Of a DNA stretch of 64,000 nt, positions 25,653 through 33,938 are shown one piece after another. The DNA comes from Hymenobacter metallicola (lineage in GTDB: Bacteria; Bacteroidota; Bacteroidia; Cytophagales; Hymenobacteraceae). Every line of letters begins with the position of its first letter. Position 1 is the first letter of the stretch. A model generated the notes under the pieces. That model worked only from the letters and a program-made list of their open reading frames with translations. It was not told where the DNA came from and made no database searches. A program made the position numbers and the translations under genes. The DNA is taken from NCBI RefSeq assembly GCF_004745645.1, contig NZ_SRMB01000001.1, positions 2,418,001-2,482,000 on the forward strand, read 5' to 3'.

Positions 25653-26204
25653 ATGGCTACGCTTGAACTGCTGAGTGCGGCTTCTGATGATGACCGGGCC
25701 ACTGTGGCTGCGTTAGTAGCCGCTGGGCTTGACCAGGATAGTCTGAATCAGGCTTTAACCTGTGCCGTGGCCTATTCACACCTAGAATTAGCCGAATATC
25801 TTTTAGAGCACGCCGCCCAGCTAAGTTGGGGCGACGATGACCCGCTGCGCTATGCAGTGGAAAATGGCGAGGTAGCAGCCACAAAATTTTGCCTGGCTCG
25901 GGGTATTGCTGTTAATGTGCATAATGGAATGGTACTCAACAGGGCTGCCATCAGCATGCCACCCGAGTTTCTTACATGGCTGATTGAACAAGGTGCCGAC
26001 GTCAACAGGGCGCAGGGCCAGGCACTGGTTAACGCTATTATTTATCAGCGACTAGACAACGTCAGGGTATTACTGGAGCACGGTGCCAATCCGATGCTCA
26101 ATGACCAACAGGCCTTGCGGGAGGCGAAGAGCCGGATGGCCGTTGGAAACCAACGCACTGTCGACATCCAGCGGGTGGTTAGCAAGGCAGCCAAGAATTT
26201 TTAG
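25653..26204 (+). CDS. Ankyrin-repeat protein
   Basis: A 183-residue cytosolic protein made of about five degenerate ankyrin repeats. Repeat signatures include VAALVAAGLDQDSLNQAL, LELAEYLLEHAAQL, PLRYAVENGEVAATKFCL, LTWLIEQGADVNRAQGQALV and VRVLLEHGANPMLND. The start at 25653 lies two bases after the ABM gene's stop. Ankyrin repeats mediate protein binding, so it may act on the ABM protein or on another partner. Base composition is lower in GC than in neighbours, which could mean acquisition or weaker codon selection. Confidence 0.8.
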   Translation: MATLELLSAASDDDRATVAALVAAGLDQDSLNQALTCAVAYSHLELAEYLLEHAAQLSWGDDDPLRYAVENGEVAATKFCLARGIAVNVHNGMVLNRAAISMPPEFLTWLIEQGADVNRAQGQALVNAIIYQRLDNVRVLLEHGANPMLNDQQALREAKSRMAVGNQRTVDIQRVVSKAAKNF

Positions 26205-26277
26205 AATAGCCCCCAATAACCCCACTGCCCCTCCCCGCGTCTAACCGGACACTACCACACCGTCCGCGCTGCCGCTC

Positions 26278-28089
26278 ATGAGTCTTTGGGAAATTATCCG
26301 CCGCCTCTACCCCTACGTGCTGCCCTACCGCCGCCTGATCATCAGCACCCTGCTGCTGACCCTGGTGGGCTCGTTGGCGGCCCAGGTCAACCCCTTCGTG
26401 CTGCGCTACACCGTCGATACGGTGCAAAGCCTGCTCAACCGCAACCTGGGGCTGGCACAAGGGTTGAACATGCTGCTCTGGGTGAGTGGGCTGCTGCTGG
26501 GCAAGGAGGTTATTAACACCTTTATCCAGTTCGGGCAGAAGTTCTACGGGGAGAAAATCCGCATCAACGTGTCGAGTACCCTCTCGCAGGACGCCATTCA
26601 CAAGCTCTTGAGCTACGAGCTGGGCTTTTACTCCGACAGTGGCAACCAGGCCGGCAAGCTCCAAACCCGCATCGACCGGGGCGTGGAAAGCCTGATGAAG
26701 CTGGTGCAGAACTTCTTTATCGACATCCTGCCCCTGTTTGCCAACGCCGCCGTGGCCCTGGTGGTCATGTTTATGGCCAACGTGTACGTGGGCCTGGTGG
26801 CCGTGGCGGTGCTGCCCGTCTACTTCTGGATCAGCTACCAGCAGGCCGACAAGCTCAACGGCACGCGCCGGGCCCTGCGCGGCCTGCGCGAAGCCAAAAG
26901 CCAGGGTCTGGTGAATCTGATTGACTCGGCCGTGGTCATCAAGAGCTTCGTGCGCGAAGATTACGAGGAGCAGAAACAGGCCCAGGTGCAGCAGAACCTA
27001 CAGAACGCCCAGCTTGAGACCCGCAAAACCAACTTTCTCTACGACGGACTCAAAACCTTTGTCGAGCAGGTGGGCGTGGTGCTCATCATCATCCTGACGG
27101 CCTACCTCGTGCTCGACCGGCAGATCAGCATCGGGGCCATCATGTTCCATATTCTGCTCTTCAATAACGTGTCGGCCCCCATCCGGCAGCTGCACCGCAT
27201 CTACGACGAGATGAACGAGGCCCTGACCTACTCCGAAGGCTTCTTCGACATCCTCGACGCCGACGACGCCCGCGAGAAGACCGGCTCTATCCAGCCCGAC
27301 CAGCTCCGCGGCACCTTCGAGATTTGCAACGTGGACTTCACCTACCCCAGCGGCACCCAGGCCCTGCACGACGTGTGCCTGACCATCGAGGAAGGCAAAA
27401 CCACCGCCCTGGTGGGCCTCTCGGGGGCCGGCAAAAGCACCATCATCAACCTGCTCTGCAAGTTCTACGAGCCCGACCACGGCAAAATGCTGCTCGACGG
27501 CCGCCCCCTGGCCGACTACGACACCCACGCCCTGCGGCAGCGCATCGGGCTGGTGCTCCAGAAAAACCACATCTTCAAGGGCACCATCGAGGAAAACATC
27601 CGCTACGGGGTGATGGACGCCACGCTGGAGCAAATTCAGGCCGCCGCCAAACAGGCCTACCTCCACGAGCAAATTATGGAGCTGCCCAAGGGCTACCAGA
27701 GCGACGCCCAGCAGCTCAGCGGGGGCCAGCAGCAGCGCATTGCCATTGCGAGGCTGTTTCTGAAAAACCCGCCCATCATCTTCCTCGACGAGCCCACGGC
27801 CTCGCTCGACGCCATTGCCACCGAGCAAATCAAAAACTCCCTCGACGCAATTAAAAAAGGCCGCACGGTGGTTATCATCTCCCACAGCCTGGCCCAAATC
27901 GTGGACTCCGACTGCATCTACGTCATGAAGCAGGGCCGCATGGTGGAAAGCGGCACCCACGAGCAGCTCTACGACCTGCGCGGTACCTACCGCGAGATTT
28001 TCGACGCCTCGGCAAGGAGCCTCAATATCGAGAAGCTGGCCCGGGTGATGGTCGATGATGAGGACGAGGTGGGCGATACGGCGGCGTAG
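26278..28089 (+). CDS. ABC transporter, fused permease-ATPase (exporter type)
   Basis: A 603-residue half-transporter of the ABCB/MsbA type. Residues 1 to about 320 hold six predicted transmembrane helices (first around 18-37, then 55-75, 140-160, 165-185, 258-278). The nucleotide-binding domain starts near 345 and has Walker A (GLSGAGKST), signature (LSGGQQQR), Walker B (IIFLDEPTASLD) and the H-loop (IISHS). It works as a dimer to export a lipid, drug or peptide; the substrate cannot be read from sequence. Codon use is very GC-rich. It stands alone, with no partner half-transporter nearby. Confidence 0.93.
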   Translation: MSLWEIIRRLYPYVLPYRRLIISTLLLTLVGSLAAQVNPFVLRYTVDTVQSLLNRNLGLAQGLNMLLWVSGLLLGKEVINTFIQFGQKFYGEKIRINVSSTLSQDAIHKLLSYELGFYSDSGNQAGKLQTRIDRGVESLMKLVQNFFIDILPLFANAAVALVVMFMANVYVGLVAVAVLPVYFWISYQQADKLNGTRRALRGLREAKSQGLVNLIDSAVVIKSFVREDYEEQKQAQVQQNLQNAQLETRKTNFLYDGLKTFVEQVGVVLIIILTAYLVLDRQISIGAIMFHILLFNNVSAPIRQLHRIYDEMNEALTYSEGFFDILDADDAREKTGSIQPDQLRGTFEICNVDFTYPSGTQALHDVCLTIEEGKTTALVGLSGAGKSTIINLLCKFYEPDHGKMLLDGRPLADYDTHALRQRIGLVLQKNHIFKGTIEENIRYGVMDATLEQIQAAAKQAYLHEQIMELPKGYQSDAQQLSGGQQQRIAIARLFLKNPPIIFLDEPTASLDAIATEQIKNSLDAIKKGRTVVIISHSLAQIVDSDCIYVMKQGRMVESGTHEQLYDLRGTYREIFDASARSLNIEKLARVMVDDEDEVGDTAA

Positions 28090-28507
28090 ATGGTTACTCT
28101 AAGAATCCATTTTTAAATACACTTGCTATAGCTGTCTTTTTCAATCCTAACTGTCGCCGCAGATACGCAGCTTACTTAGCTGCGTCAAGCTTCCTCAGGG
28201 TACTGACTGTAAGGAAGTTGTTGCTGATGCTCTAGCGGAGAAATATAGGCTATCAATGCGTCCAAGGAATCACTCGGTGCCAGAACAAGCGCCGAAAAGT
28301 AAACTACGAGCCGCTTCGGGAAGGGGAAGGTTAACGAAGTATGAATTCCCGTCCGCTCCTCGAAGCGGTGTGTTTCAGGCTCTCCTCGGCAGTCATTCGG
28401 CACAGCCAAGCCGTTTTTCCGGAGGCTACATATAGCCAAGCAGTTCAGCCGCGTTAGGCAGTGGGCCGCCTTAGTGGCGAGCAGTTTCTTGCTTTAACAA
28501 TCTTGGT
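28090..28507. other. Gene-free stretch downstream of the ABC exporter
   Basis: About 420 bp with lower GC than its surroundings. It has one short hairpin (ACGCAGCT...AGCTGCGT near 28161-28181) with no T-tract. The only frame of any size (28185-28439, minus strand, TTG start, 84 codons) shows no recognisable domain. It might be a decayed gene. I see no promoter motif that I trust. Confidence 0.5.
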
Positions 28508-29218
28508 ATGAAGACCTATCTACTACCGGTGGGGTTGCTCATTAGCGGCGCGGCGCAAGCCCAGACCCTGCCTGCTGTGGAGCCGCCGGCACACTACCGG
28601 TGGTTTGCGGGGGTGGCCACCGGGCTCCAACTTTACGAGACTATCTCGCGGCCGGGCCCGATTCGGTACCTGGGCAAAGTCGGCCTGACGCCCTTTTTCG
28701 TGTCGGGTGGGTACCAGCTTACGCCGCGCCTGGCCGTGCAGGCCGAGTTTAGCCAGCGCGACCCGGCCGACCGGAACGTCTCAAGCAGCGGCTACTCCCC
28801 CGATGGGCAGTTGCTCGAATCCACTGACCGCCGCCGCGAGTACGATGCGGCCGTTCCTCTGCTGGCGCGCTACCGACTTACGCGGCCACAGCAGGCCTTC
28901 CACATCGACGGCCTGCTGGGCATTAGCATCTTATATCATGTGTACAGACAGGAAATTATTCTGTCCGCAGATGGCGTGCCCTACAGCCACTACTTGATTG
29001 ATGAAACGGCCTGGAATAAGTACCTCACCGGTGGGCTGGGGGCAGGTCTCACGGTGCGGCAGCGGGTAGATGTAGGGCTTAATCTGGTTATCAATCAAAA
29101 CTTAGAAACCGTTAGACGCACGATAGAACACTTCGCCTATTACAGTATAAAGCCTAGCCTGACGCTAAGCGCCCGGTATTTTTTCATCCGTCGCCCGGTT
29201 CAGCGCGGGGCGTTCTGA
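28508..29218 (+). CDS. Outer-membrane beta-barrel protein of unknown function
   Basis: A 236-residue secreted protein. It has a signal peptide (LLPVGLLISGAAQA, cut before QTLPAVE) and then alternating polar and aromatic strands typical of small 8-10-strand outer-membrane barrels: YRWFAGVATGLQLYE, LTPFFVSGGYQLTPRLAVQAEFSQR, LLARYRLTRPQQ, LGISILYHVY, LTGGLGAGLTVRQRVDVGLNLVINQ and SLTLSARYFFIRR. The final aromatic strand fits a BAM-recognition signal, though it is followed by a short tail. The family (PorT-like or OmpW-like) cannot be fixed by eye. Neighbouring genes give no clue. Confidence 0.65.
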   Translation: MKTYLLPVGLLISGAAQAQTLPAVEPPAHYRWFAGVATGLQLYETISRPGPIRYLGKVGLTPFFVSGGYQLTPRLAVQAEFSQRDPADRNVSSSGYSPDGQLLESTDRRREYDAAVPLLARYRLTRPQQAFHIDGLLGISILYHVYRQEIILSADGVPYSHYLIDETAWNKYLTGGLGAGLTVRQRVDVGLNLVINQNLETVRRTIEHFAYYSIKPSLTLSARYFFIRRPVQRGAF

Positions 29219-29443
29219 AGCCTGGGACCGGACGATGTGGCCCCAGTAAGCCCGTCAGGCTTACTCTAAATTCTCCATATCCGAAGAACCCCGCCCAGTC
29301 GCTCGGCTGTGCCGAGTGACTGCACCTTCCTGCGAAAAATAAACCTACCCTCCCCACTTGCCCACCATCTCAAACCCAATACCTTACGCCCGGTCCGGCC
29401 TCGCCGGGTCGGGCTATTTTATATACCTGTTTATTTCTCCTTT

Positions 29444-30148
29444 ATGTCTGCTTACCAAAGTTATTTCGACAATTTCTTCGCGACCCTGCCTATGTCGCGC
29501 ACCAACTTTAAAGCCCTGGGCGCGGCTACTCACGCGGCCGTGCAGCAGGCCGACCTCGGCAGCGACGTCACGCCTCACCTCACGGCCCTGCAAACGGCCC
29601 TGGCCGGCTTCGACGTGAACCTGACCGATGCCGGCGAATCGACGGCGGGCGGCACCGAGGGCTTCCGCGCGGCCCGCAAGCAGTGGCTGGCCTTCGTGGA
29701 TGACACGATGAAGGACTACGTGACGCCCAAGTTGCGGAAGCTGCCCGCCTACGCCGATTTCAAAAAGTATGGCAAGAGCAAGCTCAGGGCCCTGGAGCAG
29801 GCCGACTTACTCCAGGATTCCAAGCTCCTGCTCGACCTCTATACCCAGCACGCGGCGGCCCTGAGCTACCCCGGCCTGCCCGCCGCCGCCAAGGCCGCCT
29901 ACCAGCAGCTCACTGATGCCGACCACAGCCGCAGCACCGCCGGCGCGGCCAAGTCGCAGGCCCGCGTGGCCCTCTCGGCCGACTGGCTAAAGCTGGCCCG
30001 CGCCCTGCGCCGCCTCAAGGCCCAGCTGGAGCTGCGTTTCGAGGAGCCCGAACAGGTGTACCGGTTCTTTGACTTTGGGAAGGTGAATAAATCGAATCGG
30101 GCCCTGAAGGCTGCTAAGGCCAGAGCGGCCGCTGCTACTATCGAGTAG
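29444..30148 (+). CDS. Unrecognised soluble helical protein
   Basis: A 234-residue protein, Ala/Leu/Lys-rich and mainly helical, with no signal peptide or membrane segment. I start at the ATG at 29444 (SAYQSYFDNFFATLP) because the upstream 45 codons are low-complexity with no sensible start. Recurrent Lys/Arg-rich stretches (KKYGKSKLRAL, ALRRLKAQLELRF, KVNKSNRALKAAKARAA) give a basic C-terminus that could bind nucleic acid, though this is a guess. The gene is followed by a perfect 34-bp palindrome that can serve as terminator. The family is not recognised. Confidence 0.6.
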   Translation: MSAYQSYFDNFFATLPMSRTNFKALGAATHAAVQQADLGSDVTPHLTALQTALAGFDVNLTDAGESTAGGTEGFRAARKQWLAFVDDTMKDYVTPKLRKLPAYADFKKYGKSKLRALEQADLLQDSKLLLDLYTQHAAALSYPGLPAAAKAAYQQLTDADHSRSTAGAAKSQARVALSADWLKLARALRRLKAQLELRFEEPEQVYRFFDFGKVNKSNRALKAAKARAAAATIE

Positions 30149-30185
30149 TGCTTCCCGACTGCTCAGCAACTCGTTTTTATTCTAC

Positions 30186-30219
30186 AAAAATGCCTGCTGA
30201 CCGGTCAGCAGGCATTTTT
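30186..30219 (+). terminator. Perfect 34-bp palindrome, likely terminator, first unit of a repeat array
   Basis: Two perfect 17-base arms without a loop (dyad centre between 30202 and 30203), starting with A5 and ending with T5, 38 bp after a stop codon. It can act in both directions. It is also unit 1 of the 42-bp-period array. Confidence 0.75.
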
Positions 30220-30384
30220 AGCGTTGTGAAAGTACGCCCTGGCTGGTCAGCGGAGGCTACACTATTTCTTTAACAGCTTGCTGATTGGTCAGCAGGCACT
30301 TCCGGGTTTTCGTAAGGGGCCGCTGGCTGGTCAGCAGGCCCTTATGCATTCTGAAAAACGGCTGCTGACCAGCCAGAACGCTAT
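30186..30384. repeat. Array of five degenerate palindromes at exact 42-bp period
   Basis: GGTCAGCAGG or a one- or two-base variant begins at 30203, 30245, 30287 and 30329, a constant 42 bp apart. A fifth unit, seen through its left half GCTGCTGACC at 30361-30370, has its dyad centre exactly 42 bp further on (30370/30371). Read in the plus frame of 30236, the array encodes 14-residue units (pattern xLxGQQALxxxxKx, such as LLIGQQALPGFRKG and PLAGQQALMHSEKR); unit 1 has a TGA in that frame. The array is not near any recognised mobile gene. Confidence 0.75.
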
Positions 30385-30457
30385 TTTGCTTTACTGGCCC
30401 GCGTCAGTTACCCGGCTGAGACGAGTGACGACTACGCGTGGCTGCCATTGCCCCCTT

Positions 30458-31195
30458 CTACTTCTTCTCGTCGAGTAGGTTTTTGGCTTCGCCTTTCTCG
30501 TTGAGGGTTTCGATGCGGGGGTTGCCGCTGGCGTCCACGTAGAGCTTGAGCTTGGGCTTGCCGTCGGGGCCGGAGAGGAAGAGGCCGGAGTTGTTGGAGC
30601 CGGTGCGGCCCAGAAAAACGCGGTTTTTGGAGCCTTCCTGGGCGAAGAGCTCGTCTATTTTCCGGTCCCGTTCGGCCTTGTCCTTGATTTTCTCCAGCTC
30701 CAGGAGCTTGGCGTTGCGCACGTCGATGTTGGAGCCCACGGGGTAGTCGTTGATGCTGATGCCGCGGCGGATGCTGGCCTTGCCTTCGGCGTAGGATTCG
30801 GCGTTCAGAATCTGGATGACCTGGTCGTCGTGGTACTGGTCCATGGTGAAGGACATGCCGGAGTTGGTTTCGCCCTTCTTGGTTTCGCCAGCGTACACCA
30901 GGCCGCCGCACTCGTCGCCCTCATCGTTGAAGAAAATCATGCCCGCCTGCCGCTCGCGCTTGGGGTAGTCCTTGCCGTTCATGCGGCCCGAGTGCTGCCG
31001 GTCCTTGTTGCTGATGACCATACGCAGGCTCCCGTCTTCGCCAATGACGTTAACACGCTTGACGGTCAGCTCGTCCAGGGTCTGGATTTTGTCTTTCCTG
31101 GCGAAGGAAGTCAACACGAGCAGGCCCAAGGCCACGGTACTGCCGATGGCGTAGGCGGTGAGGAAATTTACCCGTTTTTCGAGGTTGGTAGGCAT
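30458..31195 (-). CDS. Membrane-anchored protein of unknown function
   Basis: A 245-residue protein. I start at the ATG at 31195 (MPTNLEKRVNF) rather than the ATG 15 codons upstream, because it gives a short polar N-terminus, one transmembrane helix at about 10-29 (LTAYAIGSTVALGLLVLTSF) and a charged soluble domain. The soluble part has beta-strand blocks such as RVNVIGEDGSLRMVISNKD, AGMIFFNDEGDECGGLVYAG and a C-terminal FLGRTGSNNSGLFLSGPDGKPKLKLYV repeat of the same style, so it may have two related beta domains. I do not know the family. It probably faces the periplasm. Confidence 0.65.
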   Translation of the reverse strand: MPTNLEKRVNFLTAYAIGSTVALGLLVLTSFARKDKIQTLDELTVKRVNVIGEDGSLRMVISNKDRQHSGRMNGKDYPKRERQAGMIFFNDEGDECGGLVYAGETKKGETNSGMSFTMDQYHDDQVIQILNAESYAEGKASIRRGISINDYPVGSNIDVRNAKLLELEKIKDKAERDRKIDELFAQEGSKNRVFLGRTGSNNSGLFLSGPDGKPKLKLYVDASGNPRIETLNEKGEAKNLLDEKK

Positions 31196-31437
31196 GATAC
31201 TAAAGGAATAGTGGTCATAGGTAGGTTGCGAAACTAGCACTCCACATCTAATCCCGCCACGCCATTAGCCGCCACGCCCTTGGGTAGCTCCTTGTCGTAT
31301 TGACCTGCCAAAGCTGGACCGCACCAGGGTCTGCTAGCTAATTTCGCGTAAACCGCCGGCCGATTCTACGTTTCAGTTGTTACAACAGCTTCCACCGCCC
31401 CGTAAGCGGCTTGGCTGCAACTCAGATATCGGAATCC

Positions 31438-32508
31438 ATGAACACTAACATAGCCCTCGTCGTTGGCTCCAGCGGCATTATCGGTAGCAACCTCTGCCAG
31501 GAACTGCTGGCCCACGGCTGGATTACCTACGGCCTGGCCCGCAACCCGGGCAGCACCAACATCGGCGTGCGGCCCGTGGCCGCCGACCTGCTCGACCCGG
31601 CCGGTCTGCAAACCGCCCTGGCCGACGTGCAGCCCACCCACGTGTTTATCACCAGCTGGCTGCGGCAGGACACCGAGGCCGAAAATATCCGGGTAAATGG
31701 CGGCATGGTGCGCAACCTGCTCGATGCTCTGTCGCCCAAAGGCACGGTGCAGCACGTGGCCCTGGTAACGGGCCTAAAGCACTATCTGGGGCCATTCGAT
31801 GCCTACGCCAAGAGCGGCACCCTGCCCCTGACGCCCGTACGCGAAGAACACCCCCGCCTACCCCTCGACAACTTCTACTACGCCCAGGAAGACGAAGTCT
31901 ACGCCGCCGCGGCCCGCGACGGATTTGGCTGGAGCGTGCACCGCCCCCACACCATTATCGGCAAAGCGGTGGGCAACCAGATGAACATGGGCGTGACGCT
32001 GGCCGTGTACGCCAGCATTTGCAAGGAAACGGGCCGCAAATTTCAGTTTCCTGGCTCCGAGGCCCAGTGGAACGGTCTTTCCGACGTAACCGATGCCCGC
32101 ATCATTGCCAAGCAGCTGGTGTGGGCGGCCACGACGGAAGCCGCCCGCAACGAGGCCTTCAACATCGTGAACGGGGACGTATTTCGCTGGAGCTGGCTGT
32201 GGGGCCGGCTGGCCGACTGGTTTGGCGTGGAAGCCGCCGGCTTCGATGGCACCATCCGCCCGCTGGAAACTGAGCTGGCCCAGGATGCCGACCTGTGGCG
32301 CAACATTGCCGAGCGCCACCACCTGGCCGAGCCCAACCTGCACCGCCTGGCCTCCGCCTGGCACACCGACCTCGACCTGGGCCGCCCCATCGAGGTGATG
32401 ACCGACATGGCCAAAAGCCGGAAGCTGGGCTTTCTGGTGTACCAGCCCACCGAGGATTCCTTCTTCGACCTGTTTGCCCAGCTGCGCCAGGACCGGCTGA
32501 TTCCGTAG
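31438..32508 (+). CDS. PRISE-type short-chain dehydrogenase/reductase (atypical SDR)
   Basis: A 356-residue atypical SDR. The start at 31438 gives the N-terminal dinucleotide motif GSSGIIGS right after the first strand (VVGSSGIIGSNLC). NFYYAQEDEVY is the FYYxxED signature of the PRISE family (progesterone 5-beta-reductase / iridoid synthase-like), in which this Tyr replaces the usual SDR YxxxK. Enzymes of this type reduce activated C=C bonds with NADPH. Bacterial members mostly have unknown substrates. It is flanked by an EamA transporter on the other strand with no clear link. Confidence 0.85.
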   Translation: MNTNIALVVGSSGIIGSNLCQELLAHGWITYGLARNPGSTNIGVRPVAADLLDPAGLQTALADVQPTHVFITSWLRQDTEAENIRVNGGMVRNLLDALSPKGTVQHVALVTGLKHYLGPFDAYAKSGTLPLTPVREEHPRLPLDNFYYAQEDEVYAAAARDGFGWSVHRPHTIIGKAVGNQMNMGVTLAVYASICKETGRKFQFPGSEAQWNGLSDVTDARIIAKQLVWAATTEAARNEAFNIVNGDVFRWSWLWGRLADWFGVEAAGFDGTIRPLETELAQDADLWRNIAERHHLAEPNLHRLASAWHTDLDLGRPIEVMTDMAKSRKLGFLVYQPTEDSFFDLFAQLRQDRLIP

Positions 32509-32513
32509 CGCGG

Positions 32514-33386
32514 CTACTCCCCGTGCAGGGCCGGCTGGGGGCGGGCCGTGGTCAGGGTGGCCCCGGCGCTGGCTACCACGATGAAGCCCACCGCCAGCCA
32601 CTGGCCCGGGGTGAGCTGCTCGCCCAGCAGCAGCCACCCCGATACGGCGGCGGCGACGGGTTCCAGGCTCATCAGAATACTGAAGGTGCGGGTGGGCATG
32701 GTTTTGAGCGCCTGCATTTCCAGGGTGAAGGGCAGCACACTGGAAAACAAAGCCAGCCCGGCACCCAGTAGCAACAAGTGGGGTGTGAGGCTGAGCAGGC
32801 GGCCGCCCGCCAGGCCAAAGGGTAGCACGAGCACCGTCGCCACGAGCATGCCCACGGTCACGGCTACCGACCCGGGCAGCAGCGCGGCCGTGCGCTGCCC
32901 CAGCACGATGTAGAAGGCCCAGCACGCCCCGGCCGCCAGGGCAAAGCCCAGACCGAGCAGGTCGAGGCCGGTGCCCTGCCAGGGGGCAATCAGGGCAATG
33001 CCGGCCGCGGCCAGCAGCACCCACACCCCGTCGAGCCAGCGCCGGGAACCCGACAAGGCCAGCACCAGTGGGCCCACAAACTCCAGGGTGACGGCCAGCC
33101 CCAGCGGTATGCGGGCCAGGGCGCAGTAAAACAGAAAGTTCATGGCCCCCAGCGTGAGTCCGTAGGGCACTACCGCCCGCCACTGCGCCGCCTGTAGTTT
33201 CCCCAGCCGGGGCCGTACCACCAGCAGCAGCACCAAAGCCGACAAGCCGATGCGGATGCTGCTGGTACCGGCCGCTCCCAGCGCCGGAAACAAACCCTTG
33301 GCAATGGCCGCGCCGCCCTGCACGCTGACAATTGAAAACAACACGGCCGGAACCGCCGGCAACGTAAAGCGGGCTGAAGTAGACAT
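32514..33386 (-). CDS. EamA/DMT-family transporter
   Basis: A 290-residue inner-membrane protein with ten predicted transmembrane helices in two EamA repeats (first about 5-140, second about 150-285). Motifs such as FPALGAAGTSSIRIGLSALV, VTLEFVGPLVLALSGSRR in repeat 1 and ILMSLEPVAAAVSGWLLLGEQLTPGQW in repeat 2 fit the drug/metabolite transporter superfamily, close to RhtA/threonine-exporter types. It probably exports an amino acid or other small metabolite. Its 3' end is 5 bp from the 3' end of the SDR gene, with no visible terminator between them. Confidence 0.88.
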   Translation of the reverse strand: MSTSARFTLPAVPAVLFSIVSVQGGAAIAKGLFPALGAAGTSSIRIGLSALVLLLVVRPRLGKLQAAQWRAVVPYGLTLGAMNFLFYCALARIPLGLAVTLEFVGPLVLALSGSRRWLDGVWVLLAAAGIALIAPWQGTGLDLLGLGFALAAGACWAFYIVLGQRTAALLPGSVAVTVGMLVATVLVLPFGLAGGRLLSLTPHLLLLGAGLALFSSVLPFTLEMQALKTMPTRTFSILMSLEPVAAAVSGWLLLGEQLTPGQWLAVGFIVVASAGATLTTARPQPALHGE

Positions 33387-33557
33387 AAGGCAGGATCGAG
33401 GGCCGGGTAAGTAAAGCGGCTAGGCCAGGCCGTAAAGGTCGGCCCAGATTGAATACAAATACCGATGCACGGGTGCTATTTTGGATAGATACCCGTATCG
33501 TAGCCAGTAGTATTTGTCACAGGTGCTATAGCAACCGTTTACTTAGCCCATCTATTT

Positions 33558-33821
33558 ATGACGCTCGACCTGACTGGTATTCAAACCAAAGCCGCCCTGC
33601 ACCAACTCTTCAAGCAAGCTCTGGGCTTTCCGGAGTGGTACGGCCCCAGTTGGGACGCCTTTTGGGATTCGGCCGTGGCCATTGTAGATATGCCGGAGCA
33701 GCTTACCCTCGTCCACTGGCAGGAGTTTGCGGCGCACTGTCCCCACGACATGAACATTTTGCGGCGGGTAATGCAGGACTATGCGGCAGAAATGGCCCCC
33801 AAGCGCATCGTACTGGCTTAA
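33558..33821 (+). CDS. Barstar-like ribonuclease inhibitor
   Basis: An 87-residue cytosolic protein with the barstar pattern: KAALHQLFKQALGFPEWYG followed by PSWDAFWDSA, in which the YG..WDAFWD block forms the barnase-binding surface, and a C-terminal IVLA strand. Barstar blocks the active site of barnase-type ribonucleases. No barnase-like gene is seen next to it or elsewhere in the window, so it is an orphan immunity-like gene, perhaps against RNase toxins from other cells. Its start (33558) follows a gene-free 170-bp segment. Confidence 0.82.
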   Translation: MTLDLTGIQTKAALHQLFKQALGFPEWYGPSWDAFWDSAVAIVDMPEQLTLVHWQEFAAHCPHDMNILRRVMQDYAAEMAPKRIVLA

Positions 33822-33938
33822 AGTCTGGGCCTGGGCCAGAGTACAACAAGGGCCTATTATATTTGATTTTTTCTATCCTTGGCAGCTGGGGTTGCTTTGC
33901 CGCAAGTAGTGCCGTCCACAGCTTTGCTTTCCCTTACC

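Noticed and set aside
28185-28439. Minus-strand frame of 84 codons
   Set aside because: TTG start, no ribosome-binding or promoter signal and no recognisable domain; listed only as content of a gene-free stretch.
30186-30384. CRISPR array
   Set aside because: The 42-bp period is exact but units are palindromic cores of about 20 bp with strong drift, and no cas gene is in the window.
30278-30478. Plus-strand frame of 66 codons over the 42-bp array
   Set aside because: TTG start inside the repeat and an end running into the 3' part of the opposite gene; the 14-residue periodicity is reported as a finding instead of a gene.
31858-33183. Minus-strand frame of 441 codons overlapping the SDR and EamA genes
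   Set aside because: It joins antisense of the SDR to an alternative frame of the transporter; both real genes have clear domains.
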